From Bosea vaviloviae (lineage in GTDB: Bacteria; Pseudomonadota; Alphaproteobacteria; Rhizobiales; Beijerinckiaceae), in assembly GCF_001741865.1 (NCBI RefSeq), contig NZ_CP017147.1, forward strand, positions 5,261,001 to 5,325,000: a DNA stretch of 64,000 bases. The letters run 5' to 3'. Both the position numbers and the translations under genes were made by a program. This document shows positions 27,344 to 36,287 of the stretch, in pieces. Position 1 is the first letter of the stretch; the number at the start of each line of letters is the position of its first letter. The notes under the pieces are model-generated. The model was given only the letters and a program-made list of their open reading frames with translations, made no database searches and was not told the DNA's origin.

Positions 27344-28676
27344 GGTTGTGTGCGTCAAGTTCTGCAAAATGGGTTGGCTGTGACGGCGGTCATGCGGCTT
27401 GTCTGAGGGCGGTTTTCTTGTGCTCTCTGAGGTCGTCCATGTTGAGGTATCGGTTTGCCTCCATCCAGTTTTCGTGGGTTTCGACGGCGAGCGCGCGCAC
27501 GAGGCGCAGGCAGCTTTCTGTGTTGGGGAAGATGCGCACGACATAGGTCCTTCGGCGGATTTCCTCGTTGAGGCGTTCGAGCATGTTGGTGCTCTTGAGG
27601 TGCTTGTGGTGCTGCCTCGGCAGCCTGAAGAAGGTCAGGGTCTGCTCGATGGCATCCTCGGCCCAGCCGGTCAGGCGCGGATAGCGCGACGACCATTTGG
27701 CCAGCCATGCGGCGAGATCGGCCTTGGCCTCGGCGAGATCGCGGCGATCATAGATCCAGCGCAGCTCCTGGAGGCAGTCGTCGGCGTGCTTGCGCGGCAG
27801 ATGGTCAAGCGCATTGCGCAGGAAGTGGACATAGCAGCGCTGCCAGGCCGCCTCGGGCAGGACCTCGCCGATCGCCTTGACCAGGCCGGGGTGATCATCG
27901 GAGACGACGAACTCGACGCCCTTGAGGCCGCGCGCCTTGAGGCCGACGAGGAAGTCGCGCCAAGCTGAACGGCTCTCGCGGTTGGCCATCTCGACGGCGA
28001 GGATCTGGCGCCGCCCGTCCCAGTCGATGCCGACCGCAATCAGCACGGCCTGGCTCATGACGACGCCGGCCTCGCGCACCTTCTCGTAGCGTGCGTCGAG
28101 GATCAGATAGGGGAAGGGTTCGGCCAGCAGGCGCTCGGCAAAGGCCTTCAGGCTCTCGTCGAGGCGTTTGTTGATCGCGCTGATCGCCGAGGCCGAGAAG
28201 GCGTGGCCGCACAGCTCCTCGGTGATCGCCTTGACCTTCCGCGTCGAGACGCCCTGCACATACATCTCCGCCAAGGTCGCCACCAAGGCCCGCTCCGAGC
28301 GCTGGTAGCGCTCGAACAGCTCGGTCGAGAAACGCCCGTCCCGATCCTGCGGCACACGCAGCTCGAGCTTGCCGACACGTGTCACCAGCGTGCGGCCATA
28401 GGAGCCCGAACGATAGCCGAGGCGGCCCTCGCTACGCTCGCCCTTCGCCGCTCCCACGGCCTCGGTCATCTCTGATTCAAGAACCTCCTGCAGCACGGCT
28501 CTGACGACATCGCGCAAACCATCAGGGTGCTGCGAGAAAAGCTCTTTCACGGCGGCAATCGCGGGCTTAGCCTCGCTTCTGGTCATGGTGGGGCTCCGGC
28601 TGGAGTGAGGTGACGTCGAACATCACCAACCTGCCATGGCCAACCTCAGATTTTGCAGAACTCCCTGCACACTACC
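27344..28676. mobile_element. Complete IS256-family insertion sequence (1333 bp)
   Basis: The ends are imperfect inverted repeats of about 27 bp: left ggttgtgtgc ... agttctgcaaaat, and the right end read inward ggtagtgtgc ... agttctgcaaaat. The element is flanked by an 8-bp direct duplication tctagggg (27336-27343 and 28677-28684), as made by IS256-type transposases. The single gene is intact. Perfect target duplications suggest the insertion is fairly recent. Confidence 0.92.
27390..28586 (-). CDS. IS256-family transposase
   Basis: The 398-residue DDE transposase spans most of the element. Family features: an N-terminal DNA-binding region (EVLESEMTEAVGAAKGERSE; RLGYRSGSYGRTLVTRVGKL), a first Asp in LILDARYEKVREAG, a second Asp in FVVSDDHPGLVKAI, the conserved WQRCYVHFLRNAL block, and the catalytic Glu in STNMLERLNEEIRRRTYVVR. 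No frameshift or stop interrupts it, so the element may be active. Confidence 0.96.
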   Translation of the reverse strand: MTRSEAKPAIAAVKELFSQHPDGLRDVVRAVLQEVLESEMTEAVGAAKGERSEGRLGYRSGSYGRTLVTRVGKLELRVPQDRDGRFSTELFERYQRSERALVATLAEMYVQGVSTRKVKAITEELCGHAFSASAISAINKRLDESLKAFAERLLAEPFPYLILDARYEKVREAGVVMSQAVLIAVGIDWDGRRQILAVEMANRESRSAWRDFLVGLKARGLKGVEFVVSDDHPGLVKAIGEVLPEAAWQRCYVHFLRNALDHLPRKHADDCLQELRWIYDRRDLAEAKADLAAWLAKWSSRYPRLTGWAEDAIEQTLTFFRLPRQHHKHLKSTNMLERLNEEIRRRTYVVRIFPNTESCLRLVRALAVETHENWMEANRYLNMDDLREHKKTALRQAA

Positions 28677-28684
28677 TCTAGGGG
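28677..28684. repeat. Target-site duplication, right copy
   Basis: tctagggg directly follows the right inverted repeat and matches 27336-27343. Confidence 0.9.
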
Positions 28685-28734
28685 CCGACACCTCACCCCT
28701 GCCCCTCTCCTTACAGGAGAGGGGTTCCCCGCGC
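28683..28734 (-). repeat. REP-like palindrome, family C copy 2 (inverted relative to copy 1)
   Basis: Reading inward from 28734, gcgcggggaacccctctcc and ggagaggggcaggggtgagg repeat the copy 1 pattern on the minus strand. Without the IS, copies 1 and 2 would be about 70 bp apart in inverted orientation, like the pair at 42090/42286. Confidence 0.78.
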
Positions 28735-28789
28735 TTTTCGCTGCATCAGAAAGTGAGTGCCGGATTGGAGCAGCCGAGCCCAGGCCTGC

Positions 28790-29254
28790 TCACGATTCCT
28801 GGTCAGGATGCTGGCGCGAACGATATCGGGCGATCTCGCCCGGCGGGATATCGCCCTCGGTGCTGCTGCCGGAAAGCCGGCAGAGATCGTCGAACCAGGG
28901 CATGCGGCCCTCGACGCCATGGGCCAGGGTCGGCGGATAGGCGGCCGGATCATCGAGACTGCCGGCGGTAACCGAAATCCGGCCGCTGCCGCGATAGCTG
29001 AAGCTCAATGGCGTGCCGCAAGACGAGCAGAAGCCGCGCTCGGCCGCCTCGGAGGACGCGAAGATGCTGAGCTGCCCTTTGGTCCAGACGAGATCGTCGA
29101 GCGCCGAGCCAGCGAAAGCGCCAAAATAGCCGCCGACAGCCTTCTGGCACATCCGGCAAAAGCAGATCGAAACCCGAGACGGCGCCTGCTTCAGGCGATA
29201 GCGCACGGCACCGCATTGGCAGCCGCCGGTTAAGGCTTGTGTGATCCCGATCAT
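28790..29254 (-). CDS. GFA-family (glutathione-dependent formaldehyde-activating-like) zinc protein
   Basis: The 154-residue protein has the GFA fold marks: GGCQCGAVRYRL, CFCRMCQKAVGG and GFCSSCGTPLSF, i.e. three Cys pairs for zinc. The family includes the glutathione-dependent formaldehyde-activating enzyme Gfa and CENP-V-type proteins; most members have unknown substrates. It is a lone gene between the IS element and a secreted-protein gene. Confidence 0.85.
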   Translation of the reverse strand: MIGITQALTGGCQCGAVRYRLKQAPSRVSICFCRMCQKAVGGYFGAFAGSALDDLVWTKGQLSIFASSEAAERGFCSSCGTPLSFSYRGSGRISVTAGSLDDPAAYPPTLAHGVEGRMPWFDDLCRLSGSSTEGDIPPGEIARYRSRQHPDQES

Positions 29255-29378
29255 GTCACTCCCCAGAAAGGCGCGCCCTCAAGCCGGAGTGAGCGGTTCA
29301 AGCCGCCCTACCGGTCTTCCTGTGAGCACGGTGTTTCACGTCTCTAATCAGTTGCGCGACGGTCGAGTCCGCATTCCC

Positions 29379-29906
29379 TCAGAAAGCCCAGCTGACCGCC
29401 GGAGCGTCTCGCCGACAGGATTCGTCGATGGACGACTTGGTCGAGACCCTCTCCAGTTTGAATGTCGAGCACAACTTGCCGGATCCGGGCGTCATGACCT
29501 CGCCCGAAAAACCGGCGCCGTCGGATGTGAGCTGCCCATGGAGATCGACGGTGATGTAACCGGCAGGGCGCTTGATCCACGTCGACCCAGCGACGTCGAC
29601 CTTCCCCGCATTCACGATTTGCCCTGAGACCGTGAAACATCCATCCGGTACGGTTCCATTGTTGCGCACGGCATAGAAATGGAACACGCCGGAAAATGTC
29701 CGGCCGCTTTGACGGTCGATCGTCAGTGTCAGCCCGGTGCGGCCTTGCGCGCATACATAAGTCCCGCGCCAAGTCCCGGTCAGCGAAGTCCCGGTCAGCG
29801 AAGTCGATTTGCTGTCGTCTGCCCTAACCGGCGCAAGCATCGCAAACATGACAAGGGCTGAAGCTGCAACGGACTTGATCGTCAACTGCGAGCCTCTCGC
29901 TAACAT
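29379..29906 (-). CDS. Secreted protein of unknown function
   Basis: From ATG 29906, with GAGG upstream, the 175-residue protein has a signal peptide (LTIKSVAASALVMFAMLAPV, cleavage near VRA-DD). The mature part starts with a TSLTGTSLTGTW duplication and continues as a beta-rich domain (GRTGLTLTIDRQSGRTFSGV; WIKRPAGYITVDLHGQLTSD) with four cysteines likely forming disulfides (YVCAQ, DGCF, KLCST, ESCRR). An in-frame start at 29945 would place 13 residues before the signal peptide. I do not recognise the family. Confidence 0.7.
   Translation of the reverse strand: MLARGSQLTIKSVAASALVMFAMLAPVRADDSKSTSLTGTSLTGTWRGTYVCAQGRTGLTLTIDRQSGRTFSGVFHFYAVRNNGTVPDGCFTVSGQIVNAGKVDVAGSTWIKRPAGYITVDLHGQLTSDGAGFSGEVMTPGSGKLCSTFKLERVSTKSSIDESCRRDAPAVSWAF
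29772..29801. repeat. In-frame 15-bp tandem duplication
   Basis: agtcccggtcagcga occurs twice without spacer, giving the doubled SLTGT in the secreted protein just after its signal peptide. Confidence 0.85.
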
Positions 29907-30028
29907 GCCCGCCTCGTTCGCCGATAACAGTCGCCGCAGCGCCATCGCACAGGCAGGCGCCGTGTGCTCCGCTCCTCACCCGAGGCAGACGCCGCGCGGC
30001 TCATGAGATCAACCTTGTACCCAGAGAC

Positions 30029-30057
30029 GAAAAAGCCCGGCCAATCTGGCCGGGCTT
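30029..30057 (-). terminator. Rho-independent terminator of icd
   Basis: On the minus strand aagcccggcc pairs with ggccgggctt around agatt and is followed by a run of T residues. It lies about 30 nt after the icd stop. Confidence 0.88.
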
Positions 30058-30084
30058 GATCTCATCGGCAAGCGCCTTGCCGCC

Positions 30085-31299
30085 TCAGGCGGCCATTGCC
30101 TTGCGCAGGTTGTCGCTGACCTTGTCGAGGAAGCCGGTGGTCGAGAGCCACTTCTGCTCGGCGCCGACCAGCAGCGCCAGATCCTTGGTCATGTCGCCGG
30201 CCTCGACCGTGTCGACCGTGACCTTCTCCAGCAGGGTCGCGAACTTGGCGAGTTCGGCATTGCCGTCGAGCTTGGCGCGGTGGCTGAGGCCACGGCTCCA
30301 GGCGAAGATCGAGGCGATCGAGTTCGTCGAGGTCTCCTTGCCCTTCTGGTGCTCGCGATAATGGCGCGTCACCGTGCCGTGGGCGGCCTCGGCCTCGACG
30401 GTCTTGCCGTCCGGCGTCATCAGCACCGAGGTCATCAGGCCGAGCGAGCCGAAGCCCTGCGCAACGGTGTCGGACTGCACGTCGCCATCGTAGTTCTTGC
30501 AGGCCCAGACATAACCGCCCGACCACTTCATCGCGGAGGCGACCATGTCGTCGATCAGGCGGTGCTCATAGGTGATGCCGAGCTTGTCGAATTCGGCCTT
30601 GAACTCGGCCTGGTAGATCTCCTCGAAGATGTCCTTGAAGCGCCCATCATAGGTCTTGAGGATGGTGTTCTTGGTCGAGAGATAGACCGGGTATTTGCGG
30701 ATCAGGCCGTAATTCAGCGAAGCGCGGGCGAAATCCCGGATCGAGTCGTCGAGGTTGTACATCGCCATGGCGACGCCGGCATCGGGGGCCTTGAAGACCT
30801 CCTTCTCGATCACGGCACCATCCTCGCCGACGAACTTGATCGACAGTGTGCCCTTGCCGGGGAACTTGAAGTCGGTGGCGCGGTACTGGTCGCCATAGGC
30901 ATGGCGGCCGATGACGATCGGCTGGGTCCAGCCCGGCACGAGGCGCGGCACGTTCTTGCAGATGATCGGCTCGCGGAAGATCACGCCGCCGAGGATGTTG
31001 CGGATCGTGCCGTTGGGCGACTTCCACATCGACTTCAGGTTGAATTCCTTCACGCGGCCTTCATCGGGCGTGATCGTCGCGCATTTCACCGCGACGCCAT
31101 GCTTCTTGGTGGCGTTGGCGGCGTCGATCGTGACCTGGTCGTCGGTGGCGTCGCGGTTCTCGACCGAGAGATCGTAATAATCCAGCTCGAGGTCGAGATA
31201 GGGGAAGATCAGGGTCTCCTTGATCTTCTGCCAGATGATGCGGGTCATCTCATCGCCGTCCATATCGACGACCGGGTTGGCGACCTTGATCTTGCTCAT
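30085..31299 (-). CDS. icd: NADP-dependent isocitrate dehydrogenase
   Basis: The enzyme turns isocitrate into 2-oxoglutarate and CO2 with NADP+ in the TCA cycle. The 404-residue product is of the homodimeric, eukaryote-like type: [40 protein letters not shown], substrate-binding [12 protein letters not shown], metal-binding Asp in [10 protein letters not shown], and [20 protein letters not shown] near the nucleotide site. ATG 31299 gives the usual start MSKIKV; the open frame extends upstream without family similarity. Transcribed alone, ending in a strong terminator. Confidence 0.98.
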   Translation of the reverse strand: MSKIKVANPVVDMDGDEMTRIIWQKIKETLIFPYLDLELDYYDLSVENRDATDDQVTIDAANATKKHGVAVKCATITPDEGRVKEFNLKSMWKSPNGTIRNILGGVIFREPIICKNVPRLVPGWTQPIVIGRHAYGDQYRATDFKFPGKGTLSIKFVGEDGAVIEKEVFKAPDAGVAMAMYNLDDSIRDFARASLNYGLIRKYPVYLSTKNTILKTYDGRFKDIFEEIYQAEFKAEFDKLGITYEHRLIDDMVASAMKWSGGYVWACKNYDGDVQSDTVAQGFGSLGLMTSVLMTPDGKTVEAEAAHGTVTRHYREHQKGKETSTNSIASIFAWSRGLSHRAKLDGNAELAKFATLLEKVTVDTVEAGDMTKDLALLVGAEQKWLSTTGFLDKVSDNLRKAMAA

Positions 31300-31512
31300 G
31301 TGATTTCGACCCCTGATGCTGGCCAGACTGGAACGATTCCGGCCTGCAGCAAGCACGCGGCAGGCGGCTGCGCGCTTCCTAGCGGGTTCGGGGGCAAGGG
31401 GGAAGCACGGCTTTTGGGCGAATGCTTCGAAGGCGATGCTGCACCGCCGCAAAAACTGCACGGTCGCGTTCTAGCATCGCCTGCTGATCGTCATCGCGCA
31501 GGGGCGACCACC
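31300..31512. promoter_or_regulatory. Divergent promoter region of icd and an outer-membrane-type protein gene
   Basis: Both genes start outward from this 213-nt gap, so it must hold both promoters. I could not assign specific boxes. Confidence 0.4.
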
Positions 31513-32346
31513 ATGCATCACCACCATCGCAGACTTCGCCTCGGCCCGCTCGCCTGGATGAGCACCGGCGTCGCGGGAGCCGCACTCGTCATGGCAGGCC
31601 CCGCGCCGGCCCAGGATGGCCTGCCCTACAGCCCCCGTATCCCGATCCCCAGGCCGATGCTCGATTTCGAACCGCCCGGAGACGCGCGCGCTTCGGGTAA
31701 GCCGGACAGCGCAAGTGACGCCAGCGCCGCCCTCCTCGAACCCGATCTGACCGGGCTCGCGGCGCAGGCCGTTACATCGAACGCCCATGGCCAGGCGCGT
31801 GCACCGATTCCCGTCGACATCATTCGCAAGGGCTTTGCCGCCCGCAGCACCATGGTGGGTGCGCTGCCGGAGCGCTCGGTCGGCTTCAAGCTCGGCGCCG
31901 ATATCTTCTCGGTCTCCACCAAGCTCACCGCGCCACCCGGAGATGAGCGGGGCCGCGACGCCCGCATCGACTGGCGGCTCGCCCGCCCGATCGCCAATGC
32001 CGGCCCCGGCTTCATCTGGACGATCTCGACGGGCGGCGGCAGCGGCGTCGTCGGCAATCCCGAGCAGAACGCCAATCTGCTCGTCGGCTACCGCCACCAG
32101 CTCTTCGAGCACCTGACCATGACCTCGCAATTGAGCATGGGAGGCAATTATGTCTTCGCTCCCGGCGACGGCCCGCACTCGACCCTCGTGCCGGAGGTCA
32201 AGCTCTCGGCCAATCTCGCCGCCCTGGCCGACCTGCCCTGGGAGGCCTCCCTCGACGTCGCGCTGGCGCGGCAGATGCCGCTCGTCGCAAGCGATTTCGA
32301 GACGCGCGGCACCGCCATGCTGCGCCTGAAATACAATCTCGAGTAA
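31513..32346 (+). CDS. Secreted/outer-membrane beta-rich protein with natural N-terminal His run
   Basis: The 277-residue product starts MHHHHRRLRLGPLAWMSTGV and has a signal peptide ending near PAPAQ. AGGGG lies 8 nt upstream of the ATG. The last 150 residues alternate polar and hydrophobic residues (FKLGADIFSVSTKLTAP; NLLVGYRHQLFEHLTMTSQL; GTAMLRLKYNLE) as in small outer-membrane barrels, although no terminal Phe is present. Family unknown. The long open frame upstream of 31513 is only the antisense of icd. Confidence 0.65.
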   Translation: MHHHHRRLRLGPLAWMSTGVAGAALVMAGPAPAQDGLPYSPRIPIPRPMLDFEPPGDARASGKPDSASDASAALLEPDLTGLAAQAVTSNAHGQARAPIPVDIIRKGFAARSTMVGALPERSVGFKLGADIFSVSTKLTAPPGDERGRDARIDWRLARPIANAGPGFIWTISTGGGSGVVGNPEQNANLLVGYRHQLFEHLTMTSQLSMGGNYVFAPGDGPHSTLVPEVKLSANLAALADLPWEASLDVALARQMPLVASDFETRGTAMLRLKYNLE

Positions 32347-32408
32347 CGAGGCCCTGCCCTGCCTTCCAGGAGCTTCCCCCTTTGCGCCAGGCGCTTTAGC
32401 TTGGCTCA

Positions 32409-33143
32409 ATGGACAACGCATCTGCCAAATTCGCCCTCGTCACCGGCGGTACGCGCGGCATCGGCGCGGGAGCCGCGCTCGCCCTCGCCCGGGCCGGCTA
32501 CGAGGTTCTCGCCACGGGATTGACCGCCGACGAGGTTGCTGTCGCCCCGCCCCACCCCGCGATCCGCCACGCGCAGCTCGACGTCACCAGCGACGCGCAG
32601 GTCGCAAGCATCATGGCCTTGTGCCCGCGCCTCGACGCGCTGGTGAACTGCGCCGGCATGATCCAGCGCAACGGCAAGGAGTTCGAAATCGACGCCTTCC
32701 GCATAACGATCGAGGTCAACCTCAACGGCACCATGCGGATGTGCCTTGCGGCGAAAGACAGGCTGGCGGCGAAGGCGCAGGACAAGCAGGGCGGCGCGAT
32801 CGTCAACATCGCCTCGATGCTGACCTTCCACGGTTCGGCCTATGCGCCGGGTTACTCCGCCTCCAAGGGCGCGATCGGCCAGCTCACCAAATCGCTGGCA
32901 GCGGCCTGGGCGACTGAGGGCATTCGCGTCAACGCGGTCGCACCGGGCTGGATCGCGACCGAGCTGACGAAACCGCTGGTCGAGGACGCCGCCCGCTCGG
33001 CGCCGATCCTGGCGCGCACGCCGATGGGCCGCTGGGGCGAGCCCGGTGATGTCGGCGGCGCGATCGCCTTCCTGCTCTCGGACGCGGCGGCCTTCGTCAC
33101 GGGCGCGATCCTGCCTGTCGATGGCGGCTATCTGGCGGTCTGA
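32409..33143 (+). CDS. Short-chain dehydrogenase/reductase (classical SDR)
   Basis: The 244-residue NAD(P)-dependent oxidoreductase has the cofactor motif VTGGTRGIGAGAALALARAG, the NAG motif (LVNCAGMI), catalytic Ser in IVNIASMLTF and YxxxK in PGYSASKGAIGQLT, and the C-terminal GAILPVDGGYLAV. A dihydroxyacetophenone-dioxygenase-like cupin gene lies 111 nt downstream in the same direction, so the pair may work on one aromatic or keto substrate; this is inference. Confidence 0.9.
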   Translation: MDNASAKFALVTGGTRGIGAGAALALARAGYEVLATGLTADEVAVAPPHPAIRHAQLDVTSDAQVASIMALCPRLDALVNCAGMIQRNGKEFEIDAFRITIEVNLNGTMRMCLAAKDRLAAKAQDKQGGAIVNIASMLTFHGSAYAPGYSASKGAIGQLTKSLAAAWATEGIRVNAVAPGWIATELTKPLVEDAARSAPILARTPMGRWGEPGDVGGAIAFLLSDAAAFVTGAILPVDGGYLAV

Positions 33144-33254
33144 ACGCAAGCGCGGCGCGACGACAGAAACACCAACCGGCGCAATGAGATGCCGGACTTT
33201 GCGGAATCAGGTCGGCAACGACTTGAATCAGGATGTCAGAACCGGAGAGACGCC

Positions 33255-33815
33255 ATGAACCAGGTCAGCATGAACAAAGTCAGCCCCATCCCCGTCATCG
33301 CCTCGGACGCCGAGCGTTGGACACCCTATCGCCATCCCCAGCCGAAAGATTCCCCGCCCGAGCTGATCGTGCCGAACGTCATTCCCAGCGATGAACGCGT
33401 CTGGGTGCCGGTCGACGACAATGTCTGGTTCCGGCCGCTCTGCCTCTCCGTGACGCGCGGCTATTGGATGAACCTGCTGCGCGTGCGCCGCTCCGGCGTG
33501 CTCTCGCGCCACCGCCACCCCCAGCCGGTGCATGGCTATGTGCTGAAGGGCCGGTGGCGCTATCTCGAACATGACTGGGTCGCGACCGAAGGCGCCTATG
33601 TCTATGAGGCGCCGGGCGAGACCCACACGCTGGTGGTCGACCCCGAGACCGAGGAGATGATCACCATGTTCCAGGTCAATGGCGCGATGATCTATGTCGA
33701 TCCCGACGGCAAATGCCTCGGCTATGACGACGTCTTCACACGCCTCGACAAGTGCCGGGCGCATTATGCGAGCAACGGGCTTGGAGCGGACTACGCGGAT
33801 CAGTTCATCCGCTGA
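33255..33815 (+). CDS. Cupin protein of the 2,4'-dihydroxyacetophenone dioxygenase family
   Basis: The 186-residue protein has a cupin core: SVTRGYWMNLLRVRRSGVLS, metal-binding RHRHPQPVHGYVLKGRWRYL (His-x-His and Glu/His positions) and APGETHTLVVDPET. Enzymes of this family cleave the C-C bond of 2,4'-dihydroxyacetophenone with oxygen and iron; many relatives are untested. GGAGAG stands 6 nt upstream of ATG 33255. It follows an SDR gene, fitting a small catabolic pair. Confidence 0.8.
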   Translation: MNQVSMNKVSPIPVIASDAERWTPYRHPQPKDSPPELIVPNVIPSDERVWVPVDDNVWFRPLCLSVTRGYWMNLLRVRRSGVLSRHRHPQPVHGYVLKGRWRYLEHDWVATEGAYVYEAPGETHTLVVDPETEEMITMFQVNGAMIYVDPDGKCLGYDDVFTRLDKCRAHYASNGLGADYADQFIR

Positions 33816-33849
33816 GGACCGTATCGTCCTTATGAACAGGGGCCCCTCC

Positions 33850-34482
33850 ATGTCGCCACCACCCCTTCATCCTCCCCAGCGATTTCCGACATGGCGTGCG
33901 GCCGCTGCCATTCTGGCCTTCCTCGGCCTTGCATCCGTCGCCAATGCCGCCGAGGCGATCGACCGCCTCGGCATTCCTGGTCCGCTGAACTTCAGCGGCA
34001 CCGCCTATAGGCTCGCCTGGAGCTCGCATCCCACCGCCGCCTACTACAAACAGGAGTATCTCCCGACGGGGCAGGCCTCGAGCAGCTATCGGACCATGCT
34101 GGTGATAGAGGTGATTGAATCCGGCACCGACGTAGCGACCGCGCTTGCAGCTCAGGTGCGGAGCCTGAACCAGCGCAAAGGCAAGGATCCGCTCCTGAAT
34201 CTTGCGATCATCCAGAACCGGCAAACCGGCGAAGCGCTGCTCGACTTCATCATCAGCGCCAAAGATTCACGCGGCGTCGCGATCGCCGAATGGAACGCTT
34301 ATCGCTACGCACCCCGCAAGAGCGCGGATGGCAAGAATGGCGTGATGCTCTTCGCGGTCAGCCATCGCGCTTATGGCGACGCTGACATCCGTGAGTTTCT
34401 TGGGAAACTGAAGAGCTTTCGCCCCGATGAGATCAACCGGTTAGCGCAACATCCCCTGCCGACCGCGCGCTTGTCGCGCTAG
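33850..34482 (+). CDS. Secreted protein of unknown function
   Basis: The 210-residue protein has a signal peptide (WRAAAAILAFLGLASVANAA). The mature part contains SGTAYRLAWSSHPTAAYYKQ, YLPTGQASSSYRTMLVIEVI and ALLDFIISAKDSRGVAIAEW-like strands; no cysteines are evident. AGGGG ends 7 nt before ATG 33850; another ATG at 33832 is in frame. No family recognised. It follows the cupin gene by 34 nt and could share its transcript. Confidence 0.65.
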   Translation: MSPPPLHPPQRFPTWRAAAAILAFLGLASVANAAEAIDRLGIPGPLNFSGTAYRLAWSSHPTAAYYKQEYLPTGQASSSYRTMLVIEVIESGTDVATALAAQVRSLNQRKGKDPLLNLAIIQNRQTGEALLDFIISAKDSRGVAIAEWNAYRYAPRKSADGKNGVMLFAVSHRAYGDADIREFLGKLKSFRPDEINRLAQHPLPTARLSR

Positions 34483-34516
34483 ATCACGTCGCCTCTAGAA
34501 GTTGAGAGCATTGCTC

Positions 34517-34924
34517 TTAGCGCCCGAGCTTGGCCAGCTCCACAGCCGCCCGCAATTCGATATGCGCCAGCACGTCGTCGAGGCGTGGGTCGTCGGTCGT
34601 CTCTCGCCGCAGCGCGAGCGTCGTCTTCAAAGTCTCGAGCTCGGAGATCTGGACGCGGCCCGAGAGCAGCGCCGCCTTCAGCTTGTCGAGCCCGTCGAGC
34701 AGGTCATGCCCGCGCTTGGCCTGGCGCTTCCGACGTTCCAGGGGCTCTTCATAGGCCTGTACGGCGATGAGGGTCTCGAGCCCGCTGGTCGAGTTCACAG
34801 CCTGTCCGCGCGCCGAGGTCGCGGTTTCCTTGGTTGGAAGCGTGAACGCCGTCCCCCCGCTGCGCCGGGCAGTATTGGCCGAGCCGACATTGGTGACGGG
34901 CGCGCGCTGGTCGATCCGGATCAT
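34517..34924 (-). CDS. fliX: Flagellar assembly regulator FliX
   Basis: In Caulobacter FliX couples completion of early flagellar structures to activity of the sigma54 activator FlbD and hence to late gene expression. The 135-residue product matches in length and pattern: an unstructured N-terminus (MIRIDQRAPVTNVGSANTAR) and a helical C-terminal half (LLDGLDKLKAALLSGRVQIS; DDPRLDDVLAHIELRAAVEL). ATG 34924 is chosen; the frame continues upstream without similarity. It is divergent from flgI, the usual arrangement in alphaproteobacteria. Confidence 0.88.
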   Translation of the reverse strand: MIRIDQRAPVTNVGSANTARRSGGTAFTLPTKETATSARGQAVNSTSGLETLIAVQAYEEPLERRKRQAKRGHDLLDGLDKLKAALLSGRVQISELETLKTTLALRRETTDDPRLDDVLAHIELRAAVELAKLGR

Positions 34925-34968
34925 GGCGGCCTCGCGAATTGGTACCAGGAGACTAGGGCGTTGCGTGG

Positions 34969-34984
34969 TTAACAACCAGTAAAT
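34969..34984. promoter_or_regulatory. Possible CtrA-type site in the fliX-flgI gap
   Basis: TTAA-caaccag-TAAA resembles TTAA-N7-TTAA with one mismatch. It lies 45 nt before the fliX start, within the fliX-flgI divergent region. Tentative. Confidence 0.3.
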
Positions 34985-35153
34985 CACCCGGCAGAAACTG
35001 CCGGGCCGGCAGGAAAGGCGGCAAGGATGCGCCACCCCCGACCATGCCACCAATTCCCAAAACATTGATAAACAAAGGCTTTCGATTTGGACCCAACTGG
35101 CACGGGGATCGCAGGTGCATCAGCGCCATCCCTGCCCTCTTGCCGGTGCATTC

Positions 35154-36287
35154 ATGTTTCGCCTGCCAGCCCTCCACACCCTGCTGACACCCGTCGCGGC
35201 CCTGCTCGCGCTCGGCCTCGTCATGGCGGCCGGGCCGGCGCAGGCGCTCTCCCGCATCAAGGACCTCGCCTCGGTCGAGGGCGTCCGCACCAACCAGATC
35301 CTGGGCTACGGCATCGTCGTCGGCCTCAACGGCACCGGCGACACGCTGAACAACGCCCCCTTCACCAAGCAGTCGCTGACCGCCATGCTGGAGCGGCTCG
35401 GCGTCAATACGCGCGGCGCCAATATGCGCACCGCCAACGTCGCCGCCGTGATGGTGACCGCCAACCTGCCGCCCTTCGCCACGCAAGGCACGCGGCTCGA
35501 CATCACGGTTTCGGCGCTGGGCGACGCCAAGTCGCTGCAGGGCGGCACGCTGCTGGCGACGCCGCTGCTCGGCGCCGATGGCGAGGTCTATGCGGTCTCG
35601 CAAGGGCCGGTCGCGATCGCCGGCTTCTCGGCCGAGGGCGAGGCCAGCAAGATCACCCGCGGGGTGCCGACCGTCGGGCGCATCGCCAATGGCGGCCTCG
35701 TCGAGCGCGAAATCGACTTCGCGCTGAACAAGCTCAAGACGCTGCGGCTCTCGCTGCGCAATCCCGATCTGACGACGGCGCGCCGGGTGGCCGCCGCCAT
35801 CAACGACTTCCTCGGCGGCGATGCGGCCGAGCCGACCGACCCCTCGACCATCGTGCTCCAGATCCCGCCGCGCTTCCAAGGCAACATGATCCGGATGCTC
35901 ACCGATATCGAGCAGCTCAAGATCGAGCCCGACCAGCTCGCCCGCATCGTCATCGACGAACGCTCCGGCATCATCGTGATGGGCAAGGATGTCCGCGTCT
36001 CCACCGTCGCCGTGGCGCAGGGCAACCTGACGGTCACGATCAGCGAGGCGCCGCAGGTCAGCCAGCCCGCTCCGTTCAGCCGCGGCGAGACCACGGTGGT
36101 GCCGCGTTCCAACGTCAAGGTCGACACCGAAGGCGGCAACAAGCTGGCGCTCGTCCGCGAGAGCGTGACGCTGGCCGAGCTCGTCGACGGCCTCAATGCG
36201 CTCGGCATCGGCCCGCGCGACCTGATCTCCATTCTCCAGGCCATCAAGACGGCCGGCGCCCTCCAGGCCGAAATCGAGGTGATGTGA
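35154..36287 (+). CDS. flgI: Flagellar P-ring protein FlgI
   Basis: FlgI forms the P ring around the rod in the peptidoglycan layer. The 377-residue product has a Sec signal (LLTPVAALLALGLVMAAGPA, cleavage near AQA-LS), then the family start SRIKDLASVEGVRTNQILGY and GYGIVVGLNGTGDTLNNAPF. The C-terminal region is ELVDGLNALGIGPRDLISIL with QAIKTAGALQAEIEVM. ATG 35154 places the signal peptide correctly. The stop overlaps the start of the next gene (TGATG), so the two are coupled. Confidence 0.97.
   Translation: MFRLPALHTLLTPVAALLALGLVMAAGPAQALSRIKDLASVEGVRTNQILGYGIVVGLNGTGDTLNNAPFTKQSLTAMLERLGVNTRGANMRTANVAAVMVTANLPPFATQGTRLDITVSALGDAKSLQGGTLLATPLLGADGEVYAVSQGPVAIAGFSAEGEASKITRGVPTVGRIANGGLVEREIDFALNKLKTLRLSLRNPDLTTARRVAAAINDFLGGDAAEPTDPSTIVLQIPPRFQGNMIRMLTDIEQLKIEPDQLARIVIDERSGIIVMGKDVRVSTVAVAQGNLTVTISEAPQVSQPAPFSRGETTVVPRSNVKVDTEGGNKLALVRESVTLAELVDGLNALGIGPRDLISILQAIKTAGALQAEIEVM

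Noticed and set aside
30280..31512. Upstream extension of the frame leading into the His-run secreted protein
   Set aside because: This part is exactly antisense to icd; the signal peptide and ribosome site place the start at 31513.
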